A DNA stretch of 40,902 bases from JACCZR01 sp035296565 (GTDB lineage: Bacteria; Actinomycetota; Thermoleophilia; Solirubrobacterales; Thermoleophilaceae): contig DATHAQ010000057.1 in the NCBI GenBank assembly GCA_035296565.1, positions 1-40,902 on the forward strand, in the 5' to 3' direction. Positions 24,634-34,062 of the stretch are shown piece by piece. A model generated the notes under the pieces. The model was not told where the DNA came from, did no database searches, and saw nothing but the letters and a program-made list of their open reading frames with translations. The first letter of the stretch is position 1, and every line of letters starts with the position of its first letter. Made by a program: the position numbers and the translations under genes.

Positions 24634-25842
24634 ATGCCGCTCGCCGCCACCGCCCCCGACGACGCCCTGGCCGTATTCGGCGCGCTGCTGATCACCGGCG
24701 CCCTGCTGGCGGGCTTGGCGCGGCGGAGCTTCGTCTCCTTGACCGCGCTGTTCGTGGTGGCGGGCTTCGTGCTCGGGGAGGGGGGCCTCGAGGTCCTGGA
24801 CTTCGACCCGCGCGGGGGCTTCGTGGCGACTCTGGCCGTGGTCGCGCTGGTGGTGATCCTGTTCCGAGACGGGCTCGAGGTGGAGGCCGAGATGCTGCAG
24901 ACGGCGTGGCACCTGCCGGCCCGCAAGCTGGTGCTCGCGATGCCGCTCACGGCGGTGCTCGTGGCGCTGGCGACCAAAGCGCTCACGGACCTGGGCTGGA
25001 CCGAGGCCTTCCTGCTGGGCGCCCTGCTGTCGCCCACCGACCCCGTCCTCTCCTCGTCCGTGGTGACCAACCCGCGGGTGCCGCGGCTCATCCGTCACTC
25101 GCTGAACCTCGAGTCGGGGATGAACGACGGCCTGGCGCTGCCGGCCGTGCTGGCGCTGCTGGCGGCGCTGGGAACCCGGGACGACTTCGTCTGGTGGCGG
25201 TTCGTGCTGCAGGACGTGGGCCTGGGTCTGCTGGTGGGGCTGGCGGTGGGCTGGCTGGCCTCGCGGCTGATGCCGCGCGATCGCGCGCTCGGCCACGAGA
25301 TCTCCGCTCACCAGAAGGCCCTGTACGGGCTGGGCGTGGCCTTCGCGGCCTACGGGGCGGCGGTACTCGTGGACGGCAACGGCTTCATCGCCGTGTTCGT
25401 GGGGGCGATCGCGCTGGGAATCCTCCGGCCCGATATTCGCGGCTGCTTCGAGGCCCGCTCGGAGGACGTGATCGAGATCGTCAAGCTCGGGATCTTCGTC
25501 GTGTTCGGGTCACTGCTGACCTTCGGCGGCCTCTTCGAGGACGGCCTCGCCGCGGTGGCCATCGTCGCCTTCCTGTTATTGGTGGCTCGTCCAGTCGCGG
25601 TCTTCGTGGCGCTGACCGGCACGCGCACGGACACCGCTACGAAGGCGTTCATGTCGTGGTTCGGCCCCAAGGGCGTGGCCACGATGACCTTCGCCCTGAT
25701 CGTGCTGGGCTCGGGCGTCGGCGGCGCCGGGCAGATCTTCAACCTGGCGGCGCTCGCCGTATTCGCCTCGATCATCGTCCATGGGCTGACCGACCACGCC
25801 GGCGCCGAATGGATGGCCCGGCGCGCATCCGGTACTACATAG
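24634..25842 (+). CDS. CPA1-type Na+(K+)/H+ antiporter
   Basis: Monovalent cation:proton antiporter (402 aa) with about 12 hydrophobic helices. Conserved ion-path motifs are LSPTDPVLSSSVV and ESGMNDGLALP (the ND pair of electroneutral CPA1 exchangers). ATG 24634 has GGGAG about 11 nt upstream. There is no C-terminal RCK/TrkA domain. A cupin gene follows 25 nt downstream. Divergent from the glycoside hydrolase. Confidence 0.9.
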   Translation: MPLAATAPDDALAVFGALLITGALLAGLARRSFVSLTALFVVAGFVLGEGGLEVLDFDPRGGFVATLAVVALVVILFRDGLEVEAEMLQTAWHLPARKLVLAMPLTAVLVALATKALTDLGWTEAFLLGALLSPTDPVLSSSVVTNPRVPRLIRHSLNLESGMNDGLALPAVLALLAALGTRDDFVWWRFVLQDVGLGLLVGLAVGWLASRLMPRDRALGHEISAHQKALYGLGVAFAAYGAAVLVDGNGFIAVFVGAIALGILRPDIRGCFEARSEDVIEIVKLGIFVVFGSLLTFGGLFEDGLAAVAIVAFLLLVARPVAVFVALTGTRTDTATKAFMSWFGPKGVATMTFALIVLGSGVGGAGQIFNLAALAVFASIIVHGLTDHAGAEWMARRASGTT

Positions 25843-25867
25843 GCCCGCCACCGACCAGGAGGACCAC

Positions 25868-26191
25868 TTGGAGAGCTGGGACATCGCCTCGCTCGACGTA
25901 CAGCCCCGCCACCCGCAGGTTCTGCACTCCGACAAGAACACGCGCGCGATAGCGATCAACCTCCCGGCGGGCGAGCTCATGCAGGAGCACGAGACCCACG
26001 AGCGGGCGTACCTGGTCGTGGTGGCGGGTCTGGTGGAGGTCGACCAGGGCGGGGAGGTGGCCGAGGCGGGCCCTGGCTTCCTGGCCCACTTCGAGGCCGC
26101 CGAGCGGCGCGAGATCCGCGCCAGCGAGGACGCGCTGGTGATCCTGATCCTCGCGCCGTGGCCGGGGGAGGGGCACCCGAGCGCGGCCTAG
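25868..26191 (+). CDS. Small cupin domain protein
   Basis: Single-domain cupin (107 aa): LPAGELMQEHETHERAYLVVVAGLVEV covers the first cupin motif with metal-ligand-like E and H residues, and the second half (AGPGFLAHFEAAERREIRA) the second motif, in which the second-site His is present as AHFEA. The TTG start is favoured by AGGAGG at 25857-25862, 5 nt upstream. It probably shares a transcript with the antiporter. Role unknown; small cupins often bind a metal or ligand in regulation. Confidence 0.82.
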   Translation: MESWDIASLDVQPRHPQVLHSDKNTRAIAINLPAGELMQEHETHERAYLVVVAGLVEVDQGGEVAEAGPGFLAHFEAAERREIRASEDALVILILAPWPGEGHPSAA

Positions 26192-26199
26192 GGCGGCCG

Positions 26200-26234
26200 T
26201 ATACTGGCGCGCCCGGTGGCCTCGACGATTGGAG
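26200..26234 (+). promoter_or_regulatory. Promoter -10 and RBS of the small exported protein
   Basis: TATACT (26200-26205) is a near-consensus -10. It predicts a start near 26212 and a leader of about 28 nt containing GGAG (26231-26234), 5 nt before the ATG at 26240. Confidence 0.5.
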
Positions 26235-26239
26235 CAAGC

Positions 26240-26503
26240 ATGCTGCGTTTCCGGATCCTGCTGGCCCTCGCTCTCTCGCTGACGCTTGCTTTCGCGTCGG
26301 CTGCGCCGGTCGAGGCGAAGGGGGGACGCAGCGGCGGAGGCAAGTCCAGCAAGTCCAAGTCCGACGGCGAGGACGAGGGCACCGACGGCGACGGCGGCGG
26401 GGAGGACGACGATGGTGGCTGCGGCTCGGGCACTTGGATCGCGTTCCCGATGCTCGGGGGCACGGTCCTCGTCACCAGGCGGCGTCGCTCGCGCCAGGTC
26501 TGA
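26240..26503 (+). CDS. Small exported Gly/Ser/Asp-rich protein with C-terminal sorting-like tail
   Basis: Protein of 87 aa. Signal peptide (residues 1-26, cleavage likely near VEA), then a low-complexity Gly/Ser/Lys and Asp/Glu/Gly region, then GGCGSGTWIAFPMLGGTVLV and a basic end RRRRSRQV. The tripartite end (small-residue motif with Cys, hydrophobic span, Arg cluster) resembles C-terminal sorting signals of the CTERM kind, though the span is short. No family is recognised. It has its own -10 and ribosome binding site. Confidence 0.65.
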   Translation: MLRFRILLALALSLTLAFASAAPVEAKGGRSGGGKSSKSKSDGEDEGTDGDGGGEDDDGGCGSGTWIAFPMLGGTVLVTRRRRSRQV

Positions 26504-26532
26504 AGGGGGCATAGAAGCGCGGGTCCCCCTCC

Positions 26533-26538
26533 TAGACT
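26533..26538 (+). promoter_or_regulatory. -10 element of ccmE
   Basis: TAGACT ends 7 nt before the ccmE ATG at 26546. There is no Shine-Dalgarno sequence between them, which predicts a leaderless ccmE-ccmF transcript. Confidence 0.5.
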
Positions 26539-26545
26539 CGGGGCA

Positions 26546-26944
26546 ATGCACCCCGCCCGCAAGCGCCGTCTGCGGCTGAGCATCGCGCTCACCGTCGCCG
26601 TGCTGCTGGCCGGGGCGCTGGTCTACACGAGCTTCTCCTCCTCGACAGAGGCGAGCACGCCCTCGCAGGTCAAGAAGGCCTCCGAGCCGGGCCGCTCCTA
26701 CGAGCTGACCGGCAAGGTGGTCGACGGCTCGATCAAGCGCGACCGTGAGGCACTGCGCTTCCGCATCCGCGACCGCACCGGCAGGGAGTCCGTGCCGGTC
26801 CGCTACGTCGGCGCGGTGCCCGACCCGTTCCGCGACGGCCGCGAGGTGATCGTGTCGGGCTCGCTGCAGGCCGGCACCTTCGTGGCCGAGCGCGACTCCC
26901 TCGTCACGAAATGCCCGTCGAAGTTCACCAAAGAGAAGACCTAG
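26546..26944 (+). CDS. ccmE: Cytochrome c maturation heme chaperone CcmE, Cys-type variant
   Basis: CcmE (132 aa) carries heme to the CcmF/CcmH lyase outside the membrane. N-terminal anchor (about 10-28) and a small OB-fold domain (SYELTGKVVDGSI, FRIRDRTG, VPVRYVG, VIVSGSLQAGTFVAERD). The heme-attachment His of standard CcmE is replaced: the site reads TKCPSKF, with C123 and F127. This resembles the Cys-x3-Tyr CcmE known from archaea and some deltaproteobacteria, but with Phe in place of Tyr. The stop is 1 nt before the ccmF TTG. Confidence 0.92.
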   Translation: MHPARKRRLRLSIALTVAVLLAGALVYTSFSSSTEASTPSQVKKASEPGRSYELTGKVVDGSIKRDREALRFRIRDRTGRESVPVRYVGAVPDPFRDGREVIVSGSLQAGTFVAERDSLVTKCPSKFTKEKT

Positions 26945-26945
26945 C

Positions 26946-29117
<2,172 letters not shown>

Positions 29118-29153
29118 CGGGCGGCTGCGGACCCGCGACACCGCGCCCTCGTG

Positions 29154-29209
29154 GAAAATTCGTCAGCCGCCTGATGGGTTTCTGAGAGGGGTGCCACGCG
29201 TGGCGCTCC
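29154..29209 (+). terminator. Two adjacent hairpins after ccmF
   Basis: The first (29154-29182) pairs 11 bp, including three G-T wobbles, around a CCGC loop and contains CGTCAGCCG, shared with the palindrome at 20765. The second (29188-29209) is built on the perfect palindrome GCCACGCGTGGC (29193-29204). They begin 37 nt after the ccmF stop and probably end its transcript; neither has a T-run. Confidence 0.5.
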
Positions 29210-29232
29210 CCGGCTGCCTGCGCGACGGCACC

Positions 29233-29238
29233 TAGCCT
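29233..29238 (+). promoter_or_regulatory. -10 element of the CcmI-like gene
   Basis: TAGCCT ends 7 nt before the GTG at 29246, with no ribosome binding site between them. Confidence 0.45.
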
Positions 29239-29245
29239 CGGGCGC

Positions 29246-29533
29246 GTGGAGTACGCGCTGGCCCTCCTCGTCCTGGCCACGCTGGTGGTCCTGATCGTCG
29301 CCCGTCCACTTGCCCGCGGGCGTGAGCTGCTGGAGCGCGACGAGGAGCGTCGCGCCGAGCTGGAGGCGGCCAAGGAGGCCAAGTACCGCGAGATCCGCGA
29401 CGCCGAGCTCGACCACCGCATGGGCAAGCTCTCTGACGCCGACCACCGCAAGGTCGACCGCGAGCTGCGAAGCGAGGCGATGGAGATCCTGCGCGAGCTC
29501 GACGCGCTGGAGGGGAGGGCGCCCTCCGACTAG
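29246..29533 (+). CDS. Short CcmI-like membrane-anchored protein
   Basis: Protein of 95 aa: an N-terminal membrane helix (about 3-21), a charged coiled-coil stretch, and YREIRDAELDHRMGKLSDADHRKVDRELRSEAMEILRELD. This last segment resembles the N-terminal part of CcmI/CycH, with its ...GKLS(E/D)xDy... signature, but the TPR domain is absent. Next to ccmE-ccmF, a role as a reduced CcmI in presenting apocytochrome is a fair inference. GTG start with a -10 just upstream. Confidence 0.7.
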   Translation: MEYALALLVLATLVVLIVARPLARGRELLERDEERRAELEAAKEAKYREIRDAELDHRMGKLSDADHRKVDRELRSEAMEILRELDALEGRAPSD

Positions 29534-29534
29534 C

Positions 29535-29540
29535 TAGGCT
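29535..29540 (+). promoter_or_regulatory. -10 element of secG
   Basis: TAGGCT ends 7 nt before the secG GTG at 29548, with no Shine-Dalgarno site, predicting a leaderless transcript. Confidence 0.5.
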
Positions 29541-29547
29541 CCGCCTC

Positions 29548-29766
29548 GTGGAAGCCATTCTCAGCGGCCTTCAGATCGTGTTCGCGGTCGTCGTGATCGT
29601 GCTCGTGCTGCTGCACTCGGGCAAGGACGCGGGCCTGTCCGGCGCCTTCGGCGTGGGCACCGGAGCGGTCGGCAGCGGCTCGCTGGTGGAGCGCAACCTC
29701 ACCCGCTGGACCATCGCGTTCTCCGCGTTGTTCGTGCTGAACGTGCTGCTCCTGCTGAAGATCTAG
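29548..29766 (+). CDS. secG: Preprotein translocase subunit SecG
   Basis: SecG (72 aa) is the small accessory subunit of the SecYEG channel. Two membrane helices (about 5-23 and 50-70) flank the conserved loop LLHSGKDAGLSGAFG. Length and layout are normal. It starts 14 nt after the CcmI-like gene. Confidence 0.93.
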   Translation: MEAILSGLQIVFAVVVIVLVLLHSGKDAGLSGAFGVGTGAVGSGSLVERNLTRWTIAFSALFVLNVLLLLKI

Positions 29767-30653
29767 AACACTCCGAATCGCCGCCGCTACCCAGCCGGGT
29801 TCCTGGGTCAGCTGCAGCCAGGTGAATCGCAAGACGGTCCAACCCGCGGCCCTGAGCTCCACGTCGCGCCGGCGATCGCGCTCGAACGCCTTGCGCGTTC
29901 CGTGTGTCGCGTAGCCGTCGGTCTCGACGATCAGCCTGTGCTCCGGCCATGTGAAGTCGGGGAGGAAGGCACCCGCGCGGCGCTGGCAAGTTGGTCGAGG
30001 TATGTCGTGCTGGTCGCAGATCGCGAGCAGCAGCTCTTCGAATCCGTTCTGGGTGCCTGTGCTTCCGGTTTCGTAACCGCGGAGTATCAAGCCCAGCCTG
30101 GCGGCGTTCGGCCGCCGGCCGATGGCGGGCCGGAGCTTGGCCTCCGTGGTGAGGCGCAGCCTTGTGGCCTCGTCGATCGCGCGCTCCAGGGCTCGGCGGT
30201 CGGCCAGGCCGGCGAGATCGATCAGCCTGCGCTCGGGGACGGTGACTGGGATGTGTCGCTTGACGGTCGTCTCGTCCGCGAGCGCGGAGCGGTGCACGGC
30301 GATCCCGTTGCGAGGTGCGCGCCCTCCCGGGGTTGGGACGGTTACGTGCACCGGGCTCGAGCAACCGGGCATCAGCTCCCACAACTGCGCTGCACTTCGG
30401 TGACTCACGGCGCCTCGGGTGCCGAGCGCCAGGCCGCTGCGATCCAGATGCCCTCCCTGGCCAGTGCCGGTCGTCCCACCGCGTACACGCCCCGGTGGAC
30501 CGGCCGCAGCCAGCCGCGCGCGATCCGTCCGTCGATCTCGTGGTCGCTCAGCCCTACGGTCCGCGCCTGGGTTCGGGTGATCACACCGTGCTGGCGCCCC
30601 GCGAAGGCGACGAGCGCGCGATCGCGGCCCCGCGTGTCGAGTTTCGCCGCCAT
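29767..30653 (-). pseudogene. Frameshifted DUF559 endonuclease-like gene
   Basis: The gene starts normally at ATG 30653 (MAAKLDTRGRDRALVAFAGRQ..., a winged-helix-like N-terminus with GVITRTQARTVGLSDHEIDGRI), but this frame stops at 30405. The rest continues in another frame from about 30440: GTRGAVSHRSAAQLWEL and then the DUF559 PD-(D/E)xK-like domain (FLPDFTWPEHRLIVETDGYATHGTRKAFERDRRRDVELRAAGWTVLRFTW). One missing base within GCGGCCTGGCG near 30437 explains it. The second frame also lacks a stop where the family ends, running across the antisense of secG to 29530. Both defects favour a decaying gene over a sequencing slip. Confidence 0.8.
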
Positions 30654-30717
30654 AGACGGGTGACGCCGCCAGCAGGAAGGGTTCGCCCCCTTCGGGCGGG
30701 CGGGATGCGGGCAGGCG

Positions 30718-30762
30718 ATGTCGCAGGAGAACGTGGAGCACTCGAACTTCCTGAGCCGCTAG
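30718..30762 (+). pseudogene. Possible 5' remnant of a SnoaL-like gene
   Basis: The 14-codon reading frame MSQENVEHSNFLSR stops at once. MSQENVE is, from memory, a common beginning of SnoaL/NTF2-like proteins in this bacterial class. The match is only seven residues long. Confidence 0.25.
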
Positions 30763-30840
30763 CCCCAGTAGGGCCCAGGGTTCTGAGGGACCACGGGCTC
30801 GGCGCCTGGCCCCGGGATTGCCAAGTCAGCTGTGCTTCAA

Positions 30841-30857
30841 CGCCCCTCGGAGGGGCG
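30841..30857. terminator. Perfect 7-bp hairpin
   Basis: CGCCCCT and AGGGGCG pair around a CGG loop. No T-run follows. It may isolate the downstream small gene from transcription through the decayed region. Confidence 0.35.
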
Positions 30858-30949
30858 CAGGGCGCGAGGTCCCGCCTCGAATTGACTCGCCAACGAGCGG
30901 GGTGAGATGATCGCGGCCAGGCTGCCAAGCTTCTGCGAAAGGGGAGATC

Positions 30950-31234
30950 GTGTACGCAACGGTGCGTCGGTACGAGGGTGTAACTGATTCTGCCGAGGCG
31001 GGACGGCGGGTCGAGGAGGGGTTTGTCCCGCTCATCAAGGGCATTTCGGGGTTCGTTACGTACTACTGGCTCGACGCCGGGGACGGTCTCATGGCTTCGA
31101 CCAGCGTCTTCGAAGACCAGGCCGGAGCTGACGAATCGAATGAGAGAGCTGCCGACTGGGTCCGCGAGAACCTAGCCTCCCTGCTGCCCAACCCGCCTCA
31201 GATCACGGAGGGTGAGGTCGTCGCGCACGGCTAG
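30950..31234 (+). CDS. Small ABM-fold (monooxygenase-like) protein
   Basis: Protein of 94 aa with the dimeric alpha-beta barrel look of antibiotic-biosynthesis-monooxygenase-like proteins: YATVRRYEGV as first strand, VEEGFVPLIKGISGFVTYYWLDAG, LMASTSVFEDQAGADESNERAADWVREN. Function unknown; many members lack proven enzyme activity. GTG start with AAAGGGGAG about 4 nt upstream. Codon use is less GC-biased than in surrounding genes, which may mean recent arrival. It converges on tldE. Confidence 0.85.
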   Translation: MYATVRRYEGVTDSAEAGRRVEEGFVPLIKGISGFVTYYWLDAGDGLMASTSVFEDQAGADESNERAADWVRENLASLLPNPPQITEGEVVAHG

Positions 31235-31271
31235 CCGCAGAACCGGCCCACGCCAGCGGCGGTGATTGCCG

Positions 31272-32636
31272 CTAGCCCACGCGGCCGCTGAAGCGCACAG
31301 CGCCCGAGCGGATCGCCGGGCACACCGAGCCGCGCGCGAAGCGGCGCCCGTAGAGCTCGCCGTCGCTGACCAGCTCGGCCCGCGCGGCCAGGGCCTGCAC
31401 ACCGGCGAGCACCGACAGCGCGTCGTCGGTGAGGCGCATGTCCGCCGCGGGCCGGACGATCTCGCCGTCCTCGATCAGGAAGGTCCCGTCGCGGGTGACC
31501 GCCGTCACCAGCGCCTCGTCGGCGCGCACGACGTTGCCGTACCACAGTCGCGTCACGTAGATGCCGCGCTCGACCGGCGCGGCCAGCTCCGCCACGTCCG
31601 CGGCTCCGCCGCCGACCAGCACGAGGTTGGAGGGGACCGGCCCAAAGCTCTCTCCGCCCGGGGCCGAGGCGTGCCCGGTCGAGCGCTCGCCGGCCAGCGC
31701 GCCGCTTGCCATGTCGTGCACCACCGCGTGGGCCACGCCGTCCTCGATCAACGGCAGCGGCGCCTTGGCCACGCCCTCGGCGTCGAAGCCGCGCGGGAGC
31801 GTGGAGGGGAAGCGCGGCGAATCGGAGAGGTTGATCGCGGGGGCGGCCACCCGGGTTCCGAGCCTGCCGACCAGGGCGCCCTGGCCCTCGGCGTGCAGCC
31901 GCCCATTGAACGCGCAGCGGCCCAGCAGCTCGAGCAGCTCGCCGACGGCGGCGGCCTCCAGCACCACCGGATACTCGCCCGGCGGCAGCTCGGCCGGCTC
32001 GTCCTCGACGGCGGCCAGGGCGGCCGCCCGCCCGGCCAGCGCCGCGGGGGCGATGTCCGCCACGGCCACCGCCGCTGCGGAGGCGTAGCCGCTGCGCCCC
32101 GTCGGCCCGATGCAGACCACCTTCATGAAGGCGTCGGCCACCCGCTCGGAGACCGTCCGGCCGGCCGAGGTGGCCACCGCGCGGTCCACCTCTCCGGCGG
32201 TCCAGACGCCGTGGGCCTCGACGCCGCGGTCAGCAGCGGCGGCGAAGGCGACCTCCAGGGCGGCGGCGCCCGTGGCGGGATCGAGCCGTGCCGTCTCGCG
32301 ATCGTGGCCCTCGTGCGACCGCGGCGCCGGGCTCGGGCCGAAGCCGGGGAAGGGCCCGGGGCCCCCGGCCCGTGCCGCGGCGTCGGCCGCTGCCGCCGCC
32401 CGCGCCCCGCAGGCGGCGAGCGCCTCGTCGTCGGCCGCGTTGGTGCTGGCCCGCCCCACGTGGCCCTCGCGCACCACGGCCACCTCCACCGACGCGTCGG
32501 ACACCGCCGTCGACTGTGTGGGTCGCGAGCGAGCGAAGCGCAGCATCAGCGAGCGCTCGGCCTCGGCGTGGGCGAGCGCATCCCCGCCCGCGGGCGCGGC
32601 CTCCAGCGCCCGCTCGGCCAGCTCGGCCGCGCTCAC
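31272..32636 (-). CDS. tldE: TldE/PmbA-like subunit of the TldD/TldE protease
   Basis: TldE/PmbA family protein (454 aa), the partner of TldD that helps form the peptide-degrading barrel but lacks the metal site. Seen are SDASVEVAVVREGHVGRASTNAADDEAL, YPVVLEAAAVGELLELLG, the PLPLIEDGVAHAVVHD segment and NLVLVGGGAADVAELAAPVERGIYVTRLWYGN. The GTG at 32636 shares GTGA with the tldD stop. TldDE degrades unfolded peptides and in several bacteria matures ribosomally made peptides; no precursor gene is evident nearby. Confidence 0.9.
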   Translation of the reverse strand: MSAAELAERALEAAPAGGDALAHAEAERSLMLRFARSRPTQSTAVSDASVEVAVVREGHVGRASTNAADDEALAACGARAAAAADAAARAGGPGPFPGFGPSPAPRSHEGHDRETARLDPATGAAALEVAFAAAADRGVEAHGVWTAGEVDRAVATSAGRTVSERVADAFMKVVCIGPTGRSGYASAAAVAVADIAPAALAGRAAALAAVEDEPAELPPGEYPVVLEAAAVGELLELLGRCAFNGRLHAEGQGALVGRLGTRVAAPAINLSDSPRFPSTLPRGFDAEGVAKAPLPLIEDGVAHAVVHDMASGALAGERSTGHASAPGGESFGPVPSNLVLVGGGAADVAELAAPVERGIYVTRLWYGNVVRADEALVTAVTRDGTFLIEDGEIVRPAADMRLTDDALSVLAGVQALAARAELVSDGELYGRRFARGSVCPAIRSGAVRFSGRVG

Positions 32637-34045
32637 GCCACGCCCATCTCGACTCCGCGGAAGCGAGCGGGCGCCGAGCCGTGGGAGACGCGCGCGACCT
32701 GGCCCGGCTCGCCCTTGCCGCAGTTGACGACCGAGGCCAGCCGCCACTCCGACGCCGAGCAGACGGCGTCCAGCGAGCCCCAGAAGCGCGGGGTCACCCC
32801 TGCGTAGGTGGGGTTGCGCAGCAGACGGCCCAGGCGCCCGTCGCGGATCTCCCAGGCCGCCTCGGCGCCGAACTGGAACTGGAGTCGGTGCGAGTCGATC
32901 GACCACGAGCGGTTGGTGTCCAGCAGGACGCCGGAGTCGGTGTCGGCGATCAGGTCCTCGAGCGTCCCGGCGCCGCCCGGCTCGAGGTTCACGTTGGTCA
33001 TCCGCACCAGCGGCTGGCGGGCGAAGCCGTCGGCGCGCATGCAGCCGCCGGAACGCTCGAGCCCGATCTCCGCGGCCGTCTCGCGCGAGGAGAGAAAGCC
33101 GCGGAGCAGGCCCTCTCGCACGATGGGCACGGCCTGTCCCTCGACGCCCTCGTCATCCCAGGGCAGCGTGCCCAGCCCGCCTGGCGAGGTGCCGTCGGCG
33201 GTCACGTTCATCAGCTCCGAGCCGTAGCGCAGCGAGCCGATGTCGTGCGCGGACACGAAGCTGGTGCCGGCGTAGGAGGCCTCGCGGCCCAGCACGCGGT
33301 CGAGCTCGACCGCGTGGCCGACCGACTCGTGCAGCTGCAGCCCGAGCTGCTCGTCGGCCAGGAGCAAGGTCTGGAGGCCGGCGGGGCACGGGGGCGCGCT
33401 GAGCAGGGCGACCGCCTCCTCGGCCACGCGCGGGGCAGCCGCCGACAGGTCGAGCCGGCGCACGTGCTCGAAGCCAGCCTGAGCGACGCTACCCCCGTGG
33501 GAGGCCGGCCAGGAGCGCACCTGCGCGCCTTCCTCGTTCACCGCAGTGGCCACAAGCCCCGCGCCGCATTCGGTCAGCCGGCGGTGGAAGAGCGCGCCCT
33601 CAGTGGAGGCAAACTCGACGTCGGTGGACAGCGCCGAGAGCTCCGAGCGCGCCACGGCCAGACCGGGCTGGGCCCGCAGGGCCGCGTCGGCGGCGGCCAG
33701 CAGTTCGAGCTTGTCCTCGAGCGAGACCGCGAACGGGTCCTCCTCACAGGGGCCGGAGCGCTCACCGCGGGCCGGCGGCTCGGGCGCCAGCTCGGCGCCG
33801 CCCGCCGGTCGCTGGGAGCGCGCGACCTCGAGGGCGCGGGCCAGAGCGCGCTCGGCCCCGGCCCTGGTCGGCTCGCCGCAGGCCGCGAAGCCCCAGGCGC
33901 CACCCACCCGGACGCGGACGCCGACGCCCTCGTCCTCGCCGCGCTCGAGGGCCTCGATCGCGCCGTCGCGCAAACCCACGCGCTCATGGCGGGTGCGTAC
34001 GAGGCGGGCGTCGGCGTAGTCGGCGCGGCCGGCTGCCGCGCCCAC
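32633..34045 (-). CDS. tldD: TldD metallopeptidase subunit
   Basis: TldD (470 aa) with the zinc motif HESVGH (H239, E240, H244) in LGLQLHESVGHAVELDR and the conserved late NCGKGEPGQ Cys-containing loop. The middle carries DIGSLRYGSELMNVTADGTSPGGLGTLP-like family sequence. GTG start at 34045 is supported by GAGG 5 nt upstream and lies 17 nt after the stop of the upstream gene. It forms an operon with that gene and tldE. Confidence 0.93.
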   Translation of the reverse strand: MGAAAGRADYADARLVRTRHERVGLRDGAIEALERGEDEGVGVRVRVGGAWGFAACGEPTRAGAERALARALEVARSQRPAGGAELAPEPPARGERSGPCEEDPFAVSLEDKLELLAAADAALRAQPGLAVARSELSALSTDVEFASTEGALFHRRLTECGAGLVATAVNEEGAQVRSWPASHGGSVAQAGFEHVRRLDLSAAAPRVAEEAVALLSAPPCPAGLQTLLLADEQLGLQLHESVGHAVELDRVLGREASYAGTSFVSAHDIGSLRYGSELMNVTADGTSPGGLGTLPWDDEGVEGQAVPIVREGLLRGFLSSRETAAEIGLERSGGCMRADGFARQPLVRMTNVNLEPGGAGTLEDLIADTDSGVLLDTNRSWSIDSHRLQFQFGAEAAWEIRDGRLGRLLRNPTYAGVTPRFWGSLDAVCSASEWRLASVVNCGKGEPGQVARVSHGSAPARFRGVEMGVA

Positions 34046-34062
34046 GAGGTCCTCGAGGAAGC

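Larger units (their letters stand above)
30654..30949. other. Intergenic region with gene remnant and hairpin
   Basis: No intact gene. It contains a 14-codon remnant at 30718, a perfect 7-bp hairpin at 30841-30857, and AAAGGGGAG (30938-30946), the ribosome binding site of the next gene. Base composition is less GC-rich than in the neighbours. Confidence 0.5.
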
